Assembly: GCF_040500475.1 (NCBI RefSeq)
Contig: NZ_CP159358.1
Location: 930,001-994,000, forward strand
Length of the DNA: 64,000 nt
Direction of reading: 5' to 3'
Origin: Bacillus sp. Bos-x628
GTDB taxonomy: Bacteria > Bacillota > Bacilli > Bacillales > Bacillaceae
Shown one piece after another: positions 1 to 8,831 of this stretch. The notes beneath the pieces are model-generated. The model made no database searches, had not been told where the DNA came from, and was given only the letters and a program-made list of their open reading frames with translations. The translations under genes were made by a program, and so were the position numbers. Each line of letters opens with the position of its first letter. Within the stretch, counting starts at the first letter, position 1.

Positions 1-356
1 ACAGCAACTCTCCATTTTATGGGATTTATTTTGGAGATAAGCTTGTCGCACGTATGAGCTTATATCAAGTTGATGGCTCAACGACTACTTATTTTGATCA
101 CAACCAAGATTATTTAGAGCTTTGGAAGCTAGAAGTGCTTCCAGGATATCAGCGAAAAGGATATGGTGAAGCACTCGTTGAATTTGCGAAATCTTTCGGA
201 CTACCGATCCGTACAAATCCTCGTGTCAAATCCGCTGGCTTTTGGGAAAAAATGGGCTTCAAAGCAGTTAAATATGATATGGAACGCGATAAAGGTGAAA
301 ATCCACTTATTTGGGAACCAGCACATATGAAAGAGAATACAGGCGAATCAGCTTAA
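1..356 (+). CDS. ylbP: YlbP-type GNAT N-acetyltransferase, 3' part
   Basis: The reading frame is open to the left edge of the window (in frame from base 3), so this is the C-terminal part of a longer gene and the Met at 54 is internal. The residues LEVLPGYQRKGYGEALVEFA match the acetyl-CoA-binding motif A of GNAT acetyltransferases (Q/RxxGxG/A), followed by a WEKMGF-type motif B. The position next to ylbO and rpmF fits YlbP, a roughly 160-residue acetyltransferase of unknown substrate. It is followed at once by a strong terminator. The family call is firm; the substrate is unknown. Confidence 0.85.
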   Translation, partial: SNSPFYGIYFGDKLVARMSLYQVDGSTTTYFDHNQDYLELWKLEVLPGYQRKGYGEALVEFAKSFGLPIRTNPRVKSAGFWEKMGFKAVKYDMERDKGENPLIWEPAHMKENTGESA

Positions 357-370
357 CGCTTGATCAAAAA

Positions 371-402
371 ACGCCCCTCCTTTGTTTGGCGAGGGGCGTT
401 TT
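371..402. terminator. Bidirectional terminator between ylbP and ylbO
   Basis: A 9-bp GC-rich stem (371-379 with 391-399) is preceded by A-rich and followed by T-rich sequence, so it can end both ylbP on the plus strand and ylbO on the minus strand. Confidence 0.85.
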
Positions 403-403
403 G

Positions 404-943
404 TCATTTTGCGTAGTCTTTTAAGTTAATATTCTGCTTGACTCTTTCTACAATACCAATCAAAGCTCTATAATCTTCTTCTGTCATTTTTAATTGACGC
501 TTCAAATGTTCATTTTCTTCTGTGAGCGCCTTTAACTGATGATGCGCATCTTTTAACTCTTCACGCAAATGACTCGGACCAGATGGATCTTTCTCAAGCT
601 GTTCTAAAAATTGAATGACTTCCCGAAGTGTCAGTTGATTGCCAGTTGAAGATTTCTCCTCCACTTTTGTCAGGGCTTGTTGCGGCATACCTGATGAATG
701 GATGCCGATTTTTTTACGTAGTTCTTTCCGCTGTTTTTTCGCCAGCTCGATTCCTGCTTGATACTGTTTTCTCACGTAAGAATTCCACCTGAACCCACAT
801 GCTGCAGCAGTTCTTGACAGCGCCTTACCAACCTCCTCAAATGCGGAAAGCTGGGTGCCTCCTTCTCGAATATGTCTTAAGACGACCTCTGCTAAAAGCA
901 AATCTTCATCTTGTGTCCAAGCATCCTGCCTTGTAATCGTCAA
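404..943 (-). CDS. ylbO: RsfA-family transcription factor YlbO (Myb-like domain)
   Basis: This is a 179-residue protein starting [20 protein letters not shown] after the initiator, a Myb/SANT-like helix domain typical of RsfA, the prespore regulator, and its paralogue YlbO. The C-terminal third ([20 protein letters not shown]) is a predicted coiled coil, probably for dimerisation. A longer frame runs up to 1117, but a GGGGGG ribosome-binding site lies 8 bases before a TTG at 943 and the extension is not family-like, so I chose TTG. B. subtilis YlbO is controlled by SigE in the mother cell (family knowledge). I did not identify its promoter here. Confidence 0.85.
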   Translation of the reverse strand: MTITRQDAWTQDEDLLLAEVVLRHIREGGTQLSAFEEVGKALSRTAAACGFRWNSYVRKQYQAGIELAKKQRKELRKKIGIHSSGMPQQALTKVEEKSSTGNQLTLREVIQFLEQLEKDPSGPSHLREELKDAHHQLKALTEENEHLKRQLKMTEEDYRALIGIVERVKQNINLKDYAK

Positions 944-1040
944 TTGATCATCCCCCCTGAATCTGAATACCACATCATATGCGCTTACTAGAGTAGATAG
1001 ACTATTTGCAGGAGAGAAACCTAAAAAATAGAAAAATAAA

Positions 1041-1070
1041 AAAACGCAAGAGATGATTCCCTCACGTTTT
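1041..1070 (-). terminator. Probable terminator of ylbN-rpmF
   Basis: On the minus strand an imperfect hairpin (AAAACG...CGTTTT outer arms, GAG/CTC inner arms) ends in a run of seven T. It lies just after the rpmF stop and before ylbO. Confidence 0.55.
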
Positions 1071-1077
1071 TTATTGA

Positions 1078-1251
1078 TTACTTGCTTTTTACGTCTTTGC
1101 CTTTGTATGTTCCGCAAGATTTGCAGACACGATGAGAAATTTTCATTTCACCGCATTCTGGGCAAGCTACCATACCAGGTACTTGTAGTTTAAAGTGCGT
1201 ACGACGCAATCTTTTTTTCATTTTAGAAGTTCTTCTAAAAGGTACAGCCAT
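1078..1251 (-). CDS. rpmF: 50S ribosomal protein L32
   Basis: The 57-residue protein begins [20 protein letters not shown] and carries the two CxxC zinc-ribbon pairs (CPEC and CKSC) of the zinc-binding form of L32. It is a structural protein of the large ribosomal subunit. The ATG at 1251 is preceded by an AAGGAGGTG ribosome-binding site; an in-frame upstream start is only three codons away and overlaps that site. It is co-directional with ylbN, 21 bases downstream, an arrangement conserved in many bacteria. Confidence 0.97.
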   Translation of the reverse strand: MAVPFRRTSKMKKRLRRTHFKLQVPGMVACPECGEMKISHRVCKSCGTYKGKDVKSK

Positions 1252-1272
1252 TATTCCCACCTCCTTAAAGAG

Positions 1273-1791
1273 TTAAGATTCATTCTTTTCTTCTAAGAGC
1301 TTCTTCAAACCTTCTAGACGCGGATCAATTCGGTTTTGGTGTGCATCCTCCGAAATGACCGCCCAGTCACTACCTTCTTGTGGTGCAGCACCTTTTACGT
1401 CAGCTCTGTCGCAAAAGATTTGCATCGGCACTTCAAGAAGAATTTCTTCTTTGACAATAGGCGTTAAGTCAATGATATCGTCTTCTACAATCTGGACGTC
1501 TTCATCTTCTATATCGTCTGTCTTATGAAGTACAAACAGTTCTTTTGTTGAAATCGCAAATGGATAATTGACATCAACGAGCGTTCGTGAACAAGGCAAT
1601 GTCATTTCACCTGTAATGGTTAAGTCAAATGCGACTTGCTTTGATTCGATAACACCTGTCCCTTTCACCTGTACTGGTGAAATGCGACGTATATCTGAAT
1701 GGAGGCTAGTCAGTTCATTTAAATCAACCGTCTCATGAAAATCGAAGCTGTTTTGAGCTTTTTGATGTAACTGATAAACTGTCCATTTCAA
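1273..1791 (-). CDS. ylbN: DUF177/YceD-family protein YlbN
   Basis: The predicted product has 172 residues and begins (TTG)KWTVYQLHQKA, the same length as B. subtilis YlbN. It contains the conserved CSRTLVDVNYPF segment of the DUF177/YceD family. YceD relatives are needed for normal 23S rRNA accumulation in E. coli and plants (family knowledge), and pairing with rpmF supports a ribosome-biogenesis role. TTG was chosen because AGAGGTGATC precedes it; the frame's more upstream Met has no such site. Transcription probably starts at the near-perfect promoter at 1821-1849. Confidence 0.85.
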   Translation of the reverse strand: MKWTVYQLHQKAQNSFDFHETVDLNELTSLHSDIRRISPVQVKGTGVIESKQVAFDLTITGEMTLPCSRTLVDVNYPFAISTKELFVLHKTDDIEDEDVQIVEDDIIDLTPIVKEEILLEVPMQIFCDRADVKGAAPQEGSDWAVISEDAHQNRIDPRLEGLKKLLEEKNES

Positions 1792-1820
1792 TTGGATCAC
1801 CTCTAAGAGCAACAAACATG

Positions 1821-1849
1821 ATTATAGCTTTCATCATCCTATTTGTCAA
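1821..1849 (-). promoter_or_regulatory. Consensus SigA promoter of ylbN-rpmF
   Basis: Read on the minus strand: TTGACA (1844-1849), a 17-base spacer, then TATAAT (1821-1826). Both hexamers are perfect, which is rare in Bacillus and fits strong constitutive ribosomal-protein expression. Confidence 0.9.
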
Positions 1850-1889
1850 TATTTTTTCTTTACAGTCCTCTGTAATCAATCAAGGTCGT

Positions 1890-1918
1890 TTGACATCAGT
1901 TCTTCTAATCACTACACT
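1890..1918 (+). promoter_or_regulatory. SigA promoter of tmcAL
   Basis: TTGACA (1890-1895), 17-base spacer, TACACT (1913-1918). It is divergent from the ylbN promoter and about 80 bases upstream of the tmcAL start. Confidence 0.6.
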
Positions 1919-1996
1919 GAAAAAATGGGCTTCATTTTTCTCTTATGCTACTTTAGCATAGACCATTTAACCATAGCAAGAAAGGCGGAACTTCTA

Positions 1997-3235
1997 TTGA
2001 ATGCAGTGGGAGTAGTTGTAGAGTACAACCCTTTTCATAATGGACATGCCTATCATGTGCGCCAGGCGAAAAAACAAACCTCCTCAGATGTGGCAATTGC
2101 CGTCATGAGCGGCTCTTTTCTCCAGCGCGGGGAGCCTGCGATTATCTCGAAATGGGCACGTACAAAGATGGCTCTACAAAACGGTGTAGACATTGTATGT
2201 GAGCTTCCATACATATACGCTGTGCAAAAAGCAGAAACCTTTGCAAATGGTGCTGTGTCCATTTTAGATGCTTTAAAATGCGATTCCCTTTTTTTCGGAA
2301 GTGAAGATGGAGACATTACGGTATTTCATCGCACAGCATATGCTTGGCATCAGAAAAAAACAGAGATTGATTTTTTGACAAAAGAGAAAGTAAAACAAGG
2401 GCTTAGTTATCCGGCGGCGGCAGCCTCTGCGTTTCAAGAAGCCGTTTCCTCCGAGAAACTGCTTGATTTGTCAAAACCAAATAACATCTTAGGTTTCCAT
2501 TATGTCAAGGCCATCATGGAGAGATTATCGAGTATTCAGCCCTTTACTTCTAAAAGAGTGGCTTCTGAGTATCATGATGAACAACTTCCTGAAAATCAGA
2601 AGATAGCTAGCGCAACAAGTATTCGCAAAGCATTGAAAGAGCAAAACTCATTTCAAGCGGTCACACCATACCTCCCAAGTACTACGCTAAAGCAATTACA
2701 ATCCTATCAATCAACTTACGGTCTTCTACATGAACAAGAGGCATATTTCAGTTTTTTGAAACACGCCTTTCATACGATGGATACGGCTGAATTACAAGAA
2801 ATATATGAAATCGAAGAAGGCATTGAATACCGCATGCAAAAGGCTATTAAACACGCTTCATCCTACGAGCAATACCTATCACTGCTGAAAACGAAACGAT
2901 ATACATGGACAAGGTTACAGCGGATGAACACACACATTTTGATGAGAGTGAAAAAAAAGACAATGCATGAGCTGCTTGAAGAAAAGGAAGCACCCTACAT
3001 CCGTTTACTCGGTATGTCGAGGAAAGGACAGCAGTATCTGTCTCTTGTCAAAAAAGAGCTGGACGTCCCGCTCGTGAGTAAACTTTCTTCCTTTTCACAT
3101 CCAGCCCTCGATCTCGATATTCGCGCTTTTCGAGTCTTTAGTCTCCCCATTTGCGAACCAATGCAAACAAGCTTGACAGAAGCGGAATTTAAAACTTCAC
3201 CGATTCGATATGATGAAGAAAGCGGGCTATTTTGA
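1997..3235 (+). CDS. tmcAL: tRNA(Met) cytidine acetate ligase (YlbM)
   Basis: TmcAL activates acetate with ATP and acetylates the wobble cytidine (C34) of elongator tRNA-Met to ac4C. The 412-residue protein starts MNAVGVVVEYNPFHNGH, which includes the HxGH nucleotidyltransferase motif, and later has KPNNILGFHYVKA and SATSIRKAL, also typical of the family. The start is TTG at 1997, eight bases after AAGGCGG; the frame extends to 1925 but that part is not family-like. It is divergent from ylbN-rpmF, so the neighbourhood as a whole serves translation. Confidence 0.92.
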   Translation: MNAVGVVVEYNPFHNGHAYHVRQAKKQTSSDVAIAVMSGSFLQRGEPAIISKWARTKMALQNGVDIVCELPYIYAVQKAETFANGAVSILDALKCDSLFFGSEDGDITVFHRTAYAWHQKKTEIDFLTKEKVKQGLSYPAAAASAFQEAVSSEKLLDLSKPNNILGFHYVKAIMERLSSIQPFTSKRVASEYHDEQLPENQKIASATSIRKALKEQNSFQAVTPYLPSTTLKQLQSYQSTYGLLHEQEAYFSFLKHAFHTMDTAELQEIYEIEEGIEYRMQKAIKHASSYEQYLSLLKTKRYTWTRLQRMNTHILMRVKKKTMHELLEEKEAPYIRLLGMSRKGQQYLSLVKKELDVPLVSKLSSFSHPALDLDIRAFRVFSLPICEPMQTSLTEAEFKTSPIRYDEESGLF

Positions 3236-3305
3236 TCTCAATAAAAAAGCGCTGCTCCAGATGAAGTAATCCCCTAGACACAGGTTGTTATTAGACAATT
3301 TTTAA

Positions 3306-3345
3306 GGCACAAGACAGTATTAAACTGGACTTGTGCCTTTTCGTT
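3306..3345 (+). terminator. Terminator downstream of tmcAL
   Basis: A 10-bp stem (3306-3315 with 3332-3341, AAGGCACAAG/CTTGTGCCTT) is followed by a T-rich tract. Confidence 0.75.
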
Positions 3346-3369
3346 TTGCCTTTATTCGTTTTTGAAAAG

Positions 3370-3413
3370 AAAAGCACCTCCAAACTTTGGACAATTCTCT
3401 ATCATTTGGGGTG
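3370..3413 (-). terminator. Terminator downstream of ylbL
   Basis: On the minus strand CACCCCAAA pairs with TTTGGAGGTG (one bulge), followed by CTTTTCTTTTC. Confidence 0.6.
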
Positions 3414-3440
3414 TTCTTCACAGGCAGGTCGCTCTTTTGG

Positions 3441-4466
3441 TTATTTTTTATCTTTTAATTTGTTTAAATAATTCAAAGCGTCTTGCATCGTATCAACTGG
3501 AACAATCTTCATATCGCTGTTAATGTCTTTGGCTGTCTTGAGCGCATTCTGATAGTCTGAGTGAGGATTACCTTTGTCATTTGGTGCAAAGAAAATGTCT
3601 TTACCTGCTTTATCTGCTGCAACAACCTTTTGATCAATTCCACCAATTGGCCCAACAGTTCCATCAGCGTCAATTGTTCCTGTACCTGCAATCGCATAGC
3701 CGTGTGTTTCATCTTCTTTTGTCAACTGATTATAAATTTCAAGTGACATCATGAGTCCTGCTGACGGGCCGCCGATATTTTCAATATCAACTTTAATAGC
3801 AGGTGACACTTTTACATTGCGGTCCGTAAACAATGACACACCAATCCCCACTCGCTTCGGCTCTTCTTTAAACGGTTTTAATGTGATTTGTTCTGTGATC
3901 TCTTTTCCATTACGTTCAAGCACAAATCGAACGGATTTCCCTGCTTTTTGGCTGCTAATATAAGAAACCATTTTATCAGCGGAGTCATATGTCTTGCCAT
4001 CTACACTTTTAATTCGATCGCCGACTTCTATTTTGCCGTAAGCGGGCATGCCTTTCATCACGTAGCTTGCATATACCCCATTAAAGGTATAGTCCACTTT
4101 TTTCCCTGCTTTATGATAGGCAGCAATCATGGCATTTTCCTGAGAGCTTTTCATGAGCTGGAGTTGTCTTTTCATATAATCTTCATCCGATTCTCCGTCT
4201 GCTTTAATATTTTCTTCCGGTACGATTTCATCATACTTATTCATTTTGGCTAGCAGATACGTATACGGATTAGCTGGACCCACTTTGATGGTCATCAGAG
4301 AGAAGCTACCCTTCTCACTATATCCTCCATCCACTTGGATATGCGGAGCAATCTCGGTTGCATCACCTGGCTTTGTCACGTAATAAGGAAGTTTGACAAA
4401 GGTTAAGCCAAATAACAGAAGTATGACCACAAAAAAGCTAAGCCAGCGGATATTCATTTTTTTCAT
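3441..4466 (-). CDS. ylbL: YlbL, membrane-anchored PDZ/Lon-like serine protease
   Basis: The 341-residue protein has one N-terminal membrane segment (about residues 9-24), an extracytoplasmic region with a PDZ domain (about 130-200, [14 protein letters not shown]), and a C-terminal S16 Lon-type protease domain. The Ser-Lys catalytic dyad is visible: Ser235 in GGPSAGLMM and Lys280 in [10 protein letters not shown]. In B. subtilis YlbL contributes to degrading the DNA-damage cell-division inhibitor YneA together with CtpA (established knowledge). It starts four bases after ylbK and is probably co-transcribed with it. Confidence 0.93.
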   Translation of the reverse strand: MKKMNIRWLSFFVVILLLFGLTFVKLPYYVTKPGDATEIAPHIQVDGGYSEKGSFSLMTIKVGPANPYTYLLAKMNKYDEIVPEENIKADGESDEDYMKRQLQLMKSSQENAMIAAYHKAGKKVDYTFNGVYASYVMKGMPAYGKIEVGDRIKSVDGKTYDSADKMVSYISSQKAGKSVRFVLERNGKEITEQITLKPFKEEPKRVGIGVSLFTDRNVKVSPAIKVDIENIGGPSAGLMMSLEIYNQLTKEDETHGYAIAGTGTIDADGTVGPIGGIDQKVVAADKAGKDIFFAPNDKGNPHSDYQNALKTAKDINSDMKIVPVDTMQDALNYLNKLKDKK

Positions 4467-4470
4467 TCGA

Positions 4471-5250
4471 TTAACACTCCCATTTATCTATTACATCTTT
4501 GAGTTGGTTCTTGAGTTGATCTGCAGCCTGTTCGCCTGCTTCAATGATTTCCTGAATCTGCGTAAACGCACTAGAACTAAATGTTTCAAGCTTCGGCCGA
4601 ATCATGAGATCTGCATCAATGGTTTGATGACGAACTAGTTCATTTTGAAGTATGTCCAAACTTTGCATAATCACATCCGATAATCTCGTCGCCTTTTCTG
4701 TTTTTTTCACCCTCGATACATCAGAAGCGATAATGAGGTCTGCCCCCATTTCTTTTAAAACAGAGACAGGGATTCGGTCGACAACTGCTCCATCTACCAA
4801 TTGTCTGCCGCCCATTTCGTGCGGAACAAACACACCAGGAATGCTAATGCTCGCTCTGACTGCTTGTGAGACAGAGCCTTTTTTGAACACAACCTTCTCT
4901 CCCGTCTGTAAGTCACAAGCAACAATCGCAAGAGGTATTTTTAGCTCCTCGATTTTTTTCCCATATGTAAACGTGTGGATCATCTGCAAAATTCGATTTC
5001 CTTTTAAAAGACCGATTTTTGGCAGTGTATAGTCAGCATAATACTTTCTTCTGAAGACAAGTGCAAGTTTTTTCATTTTTTCTATGTCTTGTCCTGCTGC
5101 ATAAAAGCTACCGACCAGTGCACCAATACTGCTTCCAGCGATCATATCAATTGGAATCCCTTGTTTCTCAAGACTAGATAGAACACCGATATGCGCTATT
5201 CCTCTTGCCCCGCCAGAGCCTAGCGCAAGTCCGATCATTGGTCGCTTCAT
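4471..5250 (-). CDS. ylbK: Patatin-like phospholipase family protein YlbK
   Basis: This is a 259-residue protein with the patatin/RssA fold signatures: the glycine-rich oxyanion loop [10 protein letters not shown] (residues 11-20), the nucleophile elbow GSSIG with Ser41, and the dyad aspartate in [12 protein letters not shown]. It is predicted to be an intracellular esterase or lipid acyl hydrolase; the physiological substrate is unknown. It sits directly upstream of ylbL and divergent from spoVV. Confidence 0.88.
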   Translation of the reverse strand: MKRPMIGLALGSGGARGIAHIGVLSSLEKQGIPIDMIAGSSIGALVGSFYAAGQDIEKMKKLALVFRRKYYADYTLPKIGLLKGNRILQMIHTFTYGKKIEELKIPLAIVACDLQTGEKVVFKKGSVSQAVRASISIPGVFVPHEMGGRQLVDGAVVDRIPVSVLKEMGADLIIASDVSRVKKTEKATRLSDVIMQSLDILQNELVRHQTIDADLMIRPKLETFSSSAFTQIQEIIEAGEQAADQLKNQLKDVIDKWEC

Positions 5251-5410
5251 AAACCCATCCTCCTCTTTCTATGCATATATACGAATCTATAGGTCTAAAC
5301 ATGCCCCTCATGCTCGTATAGTAATAGAAGACAGGCTCGGCCAGTTTCTTTCTTTTTCTTTGATCACGAGCTCGCCAATACGAATCATAACGGCAAGGGG
5401 CGAAACCTTC

Positions 5411-6619
5411 ATGAAAAAATGGAACACTCTGTTCATCGCTGCTTTTTTTATCTTTTTAACAGCCACTGTGATTACACATCCACAAGCCTCGCTACAAGCG
5501 TCGAAAAATGGACTTGCTATGTGGTGGGAAGTTGTTTTTCCATCATTACTTCCTTTTTTTATTTTGTCCGAGCTATTAATTAGTTTCGGGATTGTCAGAT
5601 TTGTCGGGGTTTTATTAGAGCCGTTTATGCGTCCAATCTTTAGAGTACCTGGTGTTGGCGGTTTTGTATTAGCAATGGGAATGGCCTCCGGCTTCCCATC
5701 TGGTGCTAAATTGACGACAAGGCTTAGACAAGAAGGGCAACTGACAAGAATCGAAGCAGAACGTCTCGTTTCTTTTACAAATTCTTCTAATCCTTTGTTT
5801 ATTTTCGGAGCGGTTGCTGTTGGTTTTTTTCATTCTGCAACTTTAGGTATTGTCTTAGCCTGTGCGCATTATTTAGGTAATTTAGCTGTCGGCGTGACCA
5901 TGCGCGGATACAAAGCACGACATGATGCGCATTTGAGAAGCCGGAAAGGCTTTTTAATTCCACCGTTTAAAGAAGCATTCAGCGCCCTTCATGCGGCCAG
6001 GCTGGCAGAAAAAAGACCGCTTGGGCAAATATTAAGCGATGCTGTGATGTCATCTGTTCAAACACTCTTTATGATTGGCGGCTTTATTATATTATTTTCT
6101 GTGTTTAACCGAATGCTTTCAGTCGTTCATGTGACAGATCTTCTCTCAATAGGTGTCGGGTATTTGCTACAAACACTGCATCTTCCACCAGAATTAGATT
6201 TAGCGATGATTGCCGGTTTATTTGAAATCACTTTAGGGAGCCAACTAACTGGTTCACAAGACGTCACACTTCTTGCAAAAACAATCGTCGCCAGCTTTAT
6301 TTTGGGATTCAGCGGACTCTCAGTTCAAGCACAGGTAGCGGGCATTCTGGCAGCAACAGATATTCGCTTTAAACCGTTTTTTTTCGCCCGTGTTTTACAC
6401 GGGATATATGCAGCACTCTTTGCCTTCGTTTTATTTAAACCTCTTTATGTAACACGATCAGACATTGCCCTCCCAGCAGGCACCTTTGAAACCAGCAATC
6501 ATCTCTTGATGTTCAGTAGCGTTCTTTGGAACCAGCTTGTTGCCGCTGGTCCCCTGGTCACCTTATGCAGCTTGATCGTGTATATTGCCCTATACTATCA
6601 GAAACAAAAAAAAGGATGA
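5411..6619 (+). CDS. spoVV: SpoVV (YlbJ), sporulation membrane transporter
   Basis: The 402-residue integral membrane protein has many hydrophobic segments and duplicated Gate-type regions (MASGFPSGAKLTTRLRQEG and GFSGLSVQAQVAG). It corresponds to YlbJ/SpoVV, which in B. subtilis is made in the mother cell under SigE and is needed to move dipicolinic acid across the outer forespore membrane (established knowledge). ATG at 5411 follows AAGGGGCG; 17 codons of upstream open frame were rejected. I could not identify a convincing SigE promoter in the 160-base gap to ylbK. Confidence 0.9.
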   Translation: MKKWNTLFIAAFFIFLTATVITHPQASLQASKNGLAMWWEVVFPSLLPFFILSELLISFGIVRFVGVLLEPFMRPIFRVPGVGGFVLAMGMASGFPSGAKLTTRLRQEGQLTRIEAERLVSFTNSSNPLFIFGAVAVGFFHSATLGIVLACAHYLGNLAVGVTMRGYKARHDAHLRSRKGFLIPPFKEAFSALHAARLAEKRPLGQILSDAVMSSVQTLFMIGGFIILFSVFNRMLSVVHVTDLLSIGVGYLLQTLHLPPELDLAMIAGLFEITLGSQLTGSQDVTLLAKTIVASFILGFSGLSVQAQVAGILAATDIRFKPFFFARVLHGIYAALFAFVLFKPLYVTRSDIALPAGTFETSNHLLMFSSVLWNQLVAAGPLVTLCSLIVYIALYYQKQKKG

Positions 6620-6632
6620 GTGCCACATGCAC

Positions 6633-7118
<486 letters not shown>

Positions 7119-7676
7119 TTAATTTCCCCGCTTTCTATAAATCGTAATACGAGTCAATCCGTACAGTTCCTGTCTTGATATTTCCAGTCGTCCTGTTTCC
7201 TCTGGCAACGTGACTTCCTTATCATGCTCACACACTATCACACCATCATCTGTTAATAAGGAGTGCTGATCAATCCATTCTAGCAGTGCTTTCAGCTTTT
7301 GATCCTTATAAGGCGGATCAAGAAAGATCGCTTGAAAGGATTCCTCTCGTTTCGCAACTGCTGAAAGTGCACGCTGGGCATCATTTCGAAATACTTCACT
7401 TTGATCGGTCAGCATCAATTGAGCAAGATTTGCTTTAATCGTTTGAATCGCCTTGATGTCTCGATCAACGAAAATACAATGATCAAACCCTCTAGAAAGC
7501 GCTTCAATTCCTAACCCGCCGCTTCCTGCAAATAAATCAAGGACCCATCCGCCATCAAAATATGGACCAATCATATTAAAAATAGATTCTTTGACTTTAT
7601 CTGTTGTCGGTCTTGTTGATTGACCTGGAACCGCTTTAAGCGTGCGGCCTTTTCTTGTTCCAGAGATCACTCTCAT
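7119..7676 (-). CDS. rsmD: 16S rRNA (guanine-966-N2)-methyltransferase
   Basis: RsmD methylates G966 of 16S rRNA in the small-subunit head using S-adenosylmethionine. The 185-residue product has the family N-terminus MRVISGTRKGRTL, the SAM-binding loop DLFAGSGGLGIEAL (residues 47-60) and the catalytic DPPY tetrad (120-123). It forms an operon with coaD. Its upstream gap holds csfG on the opposite strand. Confidence 0.95.
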   Translation of the reverse strand: MRVISGTRKGRTLKAVPGQSTRPTTDKVKESIFNMIGPYFDGGWVLDLFAGSGGLGIEALSRGFDHCIFVDRDIKAIQTIKANLAQLMLTDQSEVFRNDAQRALSAVAKREESFQAIFLDPPYKDQKLKALLEWIDQHSLLTDDGVIVCEHDKEVTLPEETGRLEISRQELYGLTRITIYRKRGN

Positions 7677-7795
7677 TTTCCCACCACTTTTTCTGTTTGC
7701 TTCTATTTACATAGATGTCATTCGACAAAAAATCAACATTATCTTACCACATCCGCTCCATATGGTAAAATGCGTGGTTTCCGTTCATTTTCTAT

Positions 7796-7825
7796 GTATA
7801 CATTTAAGGACGAGGGGTCATACTA
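7796..7825 (+). promoter_or_regulatory. Forespore (SigG/SigF-type) promoter of csfG
   Basis: GTATA (7796-7800), an 18-base spacer, and CATACTA (7819-7825) match the SigG consensus, and GG two bases before CATACTA also partly fits a SigF -10. No matching SigA promoter is as good at this position. Confidence 0.75.
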
Positions 7826-7831
7826 CATGTA

Positions 7832-7982
7832 ACAGCATCTGATGTGGTGCTGTTGCCAACCGCGGAGAAGACTTACGTTTCCCCATAAGTTCTTCCTCCG
7901 GTTTCTCCTCTCCCTTTGCCTTCTCCTTAATGAATCATTAAGAATAGAAGGACCCCGCGGGTGATGCCGCGGGGGTTTTTTT
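7832..7982 (+). ncRNA. csfG: CsfG forespore-specific small RNA (candidate)
   Basis: The gap between rsmD (ylbH) and ylbG has no coding frame of interest but holds a transcription unit of about 150 bases on the plus strand: a forespore-type promoter, a hairpin region (ACAGCA...TGCTGT), a pyrimidine-rich stretch with CTTCCTCC and TCTCCTCTCC motifs, and a strong terminator. As I recall, B. subtilis CsfG, a small RNA conserved in endospore formers and controlled by SigF and SigG, lies in this same gap. The pyrimidine-rich motifs could pair with Shine-Dalgarno sequences, but that is inference. RNA ends are estimates. Confidence 0.75.
7953..7982. terminator. Terminator of csfG, possibly shared with ylbG
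   Basis: A perfect 8-bp CCCCGCGG/CCGCGGGG stem (7953-7960 with 7967-7974) is followed by a long T run on the plus strand. Confidence 0.9.
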
Positions 7983-7986
7983 GGTT

Positions 7987-8259
7987 TTAAAAGCCCACCT
8001 TATAATCATACTCTTTTGCTTTGTCCAATTTAGATTCATACTCTAATTTAATAAATGGCTTATAAGAAGGTTCGACACGTTTCACAAACGGCAATGAACT
8101 GAGCTTTGCCATATGACGCTCGATATCATTCATATCACAATAGATCACTGCATATTTCATTTTCCTTGAAATATAGTGAACATTTCCAAACTTTCTTAGC
8201 GCTTTTGACTGCTTTAATGAATGCAGCCAAACAACCATCCCTTGACGCTTGGTATCCAT
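7987..8259 (-). CDS. ylbG: YlbG, DUF2129 family protein
   Basis: This is a 90-residue cytoplasmic protein, [20 protein letters not shown] onward, of the UPF0298/DUF2129 family, found widely in Bacilli and without an assigned function. It lies 65 bases downstream of ricF in the same direction, with a hairpin between the two that probably terminates part of the transcripts. Its 3' end faces the csfG terminator. Confidence 0.85.
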   Translation of the reverse strand: MDTKRQGMVVWLHSLKQSKALRKFGNVHYISRKMKYAVIYCDMNDIERHMAKLSSLPFVKRVEPSYKPFIKLEYESKLDKAKEYDYKVGF

Positions 8260-8302
8260 CTTTTCACCTGCCGCTTTTCAATTCTTTCCATCCAGTATGT
8301 AA

Positions 8303-8326
8303 AAGACGAGACGTGCAAGTCTCGTC
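8303..8326 (-). terminator. Hairpin terminator between ricF and ylbG
   Basis: GACGAGAC (8305-8312) pairs with GTCTCGTC (8319-8326); on the minus strand it is followed by TTTT. It overlaps the ricF stop codon, so ylbG may be expressed by read-through. Confidence 0.65.
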
Positions 8327-8774
8327 AAGATACTTTACAGCCACAGCTACCTTTTGATCCACAGCCACCGCCGCATGATGATAAACCATCAAAATATGGG
8401 TTCCCTGTTGGAACTTTAATATATGCTGATACAGCTTGACCGATTTCTATACTAATCTCATCTAAGATGGATTGAATCGCTGTTTCTGCTTTTTTGAAAT
8501 CAACCACCGTATCGTGAAGATCTAGCTTTCTTTTGATCTCACGCATCTGCTTTGAGATCGTTCTATACTCCGGATGATACTTGCCGAACCGCTGCACATC
8601 CTCATATTGCTCTTTTATCTTTGTAAAATCCGCAATAATTTGTTGAGCTTCTTCGTCTTGCTGGAGACGCTTAAAGCAGTTGCGGTAATATTCAGCCTCC
8701 TCAGACTGAAGAATCATGGCAGCCAATTGATCTGCTTCTTCTTGGAGCTCCACAGATTCATTTGTCGCATACAT
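8325..8774 (-). CDS. ricF: RicF (YlbF), Y-complex subunit
   Basis: RicF joins RicA and RicT in the Y-complex, which binds iron-sulfur clusters and RNase Y, directs mRNA maturation, and affects sporulation, competence and biofilm formation in B. subtilis. The product has 149 residues, as in B. subtilis. It has a helical Com_YlbF domain (about residues 10-120) and a C-terminal cysteine cluster (Cys134, 138, 144 and 146) that fits cluster binding. ATG follows TTGGAGGTGCAAC. A hairpin lies directly upstream of that ribosome-binding site. Confidence 0.92.
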   Translation of the reverse strand: MYATNESVELQEEADQLAAMILQSEEAEYYRNCFKRLQQDEEAQQIIADFTKIKEQYEDVQRFGKYHPEYRTISKQMREIKRKLDLHDTVVDFKKAETAIQSILDEISIEIGQAVSAYIKVPTGNPYFDGLSSCGGGCGSKGSCGCKVS

Positions 8775-8790
8775 AAATGTTGCACCTCCA

Positions 8791-8819
8791 ATTCATAGTT
8801 TACCACGAAACCTATGAAT
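8791..8819. repeat. Inverted repeat upstream of the ricF start
   Basis: ATTCATAG (8791-8798) and CTATGAAT (8812-8819) form an 8-bp hairpin with a 13-base loop. On the minus strand its second arm ends one base before the GGAGGTG ribosome-binding site of ricF. It could be a protein-binding operator or an mRNA structure; it has no T tract that would make it a terminator. Confidence 0.55.
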
Positions 8820-8831
8820 CAGAAAATGCTT

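Noticed and set aside
944..1117. N-terminal extension of ylbO overlapping rpmF
   Set aside because: The upstream frame includes the terminator region and a hydrophobic stretch unlike the family; a TTG with a strong ribosome-binding site at 943 gives a family-like protein.
5270..5410. SigE promoter of spoVV
   Set aside because: Some TATA-like words are present (TCGTATAGTAAT), but no -35/-10 pair with correct spacing could be supported.
7620..7842. Plus-strand frames of 66-70 codons over the rsmD start and csfG promoter
   Set aside because: They run antisense to rsmD, have no ribosome-binding site and resemble no family; the region is better explained by the csfG promoter.
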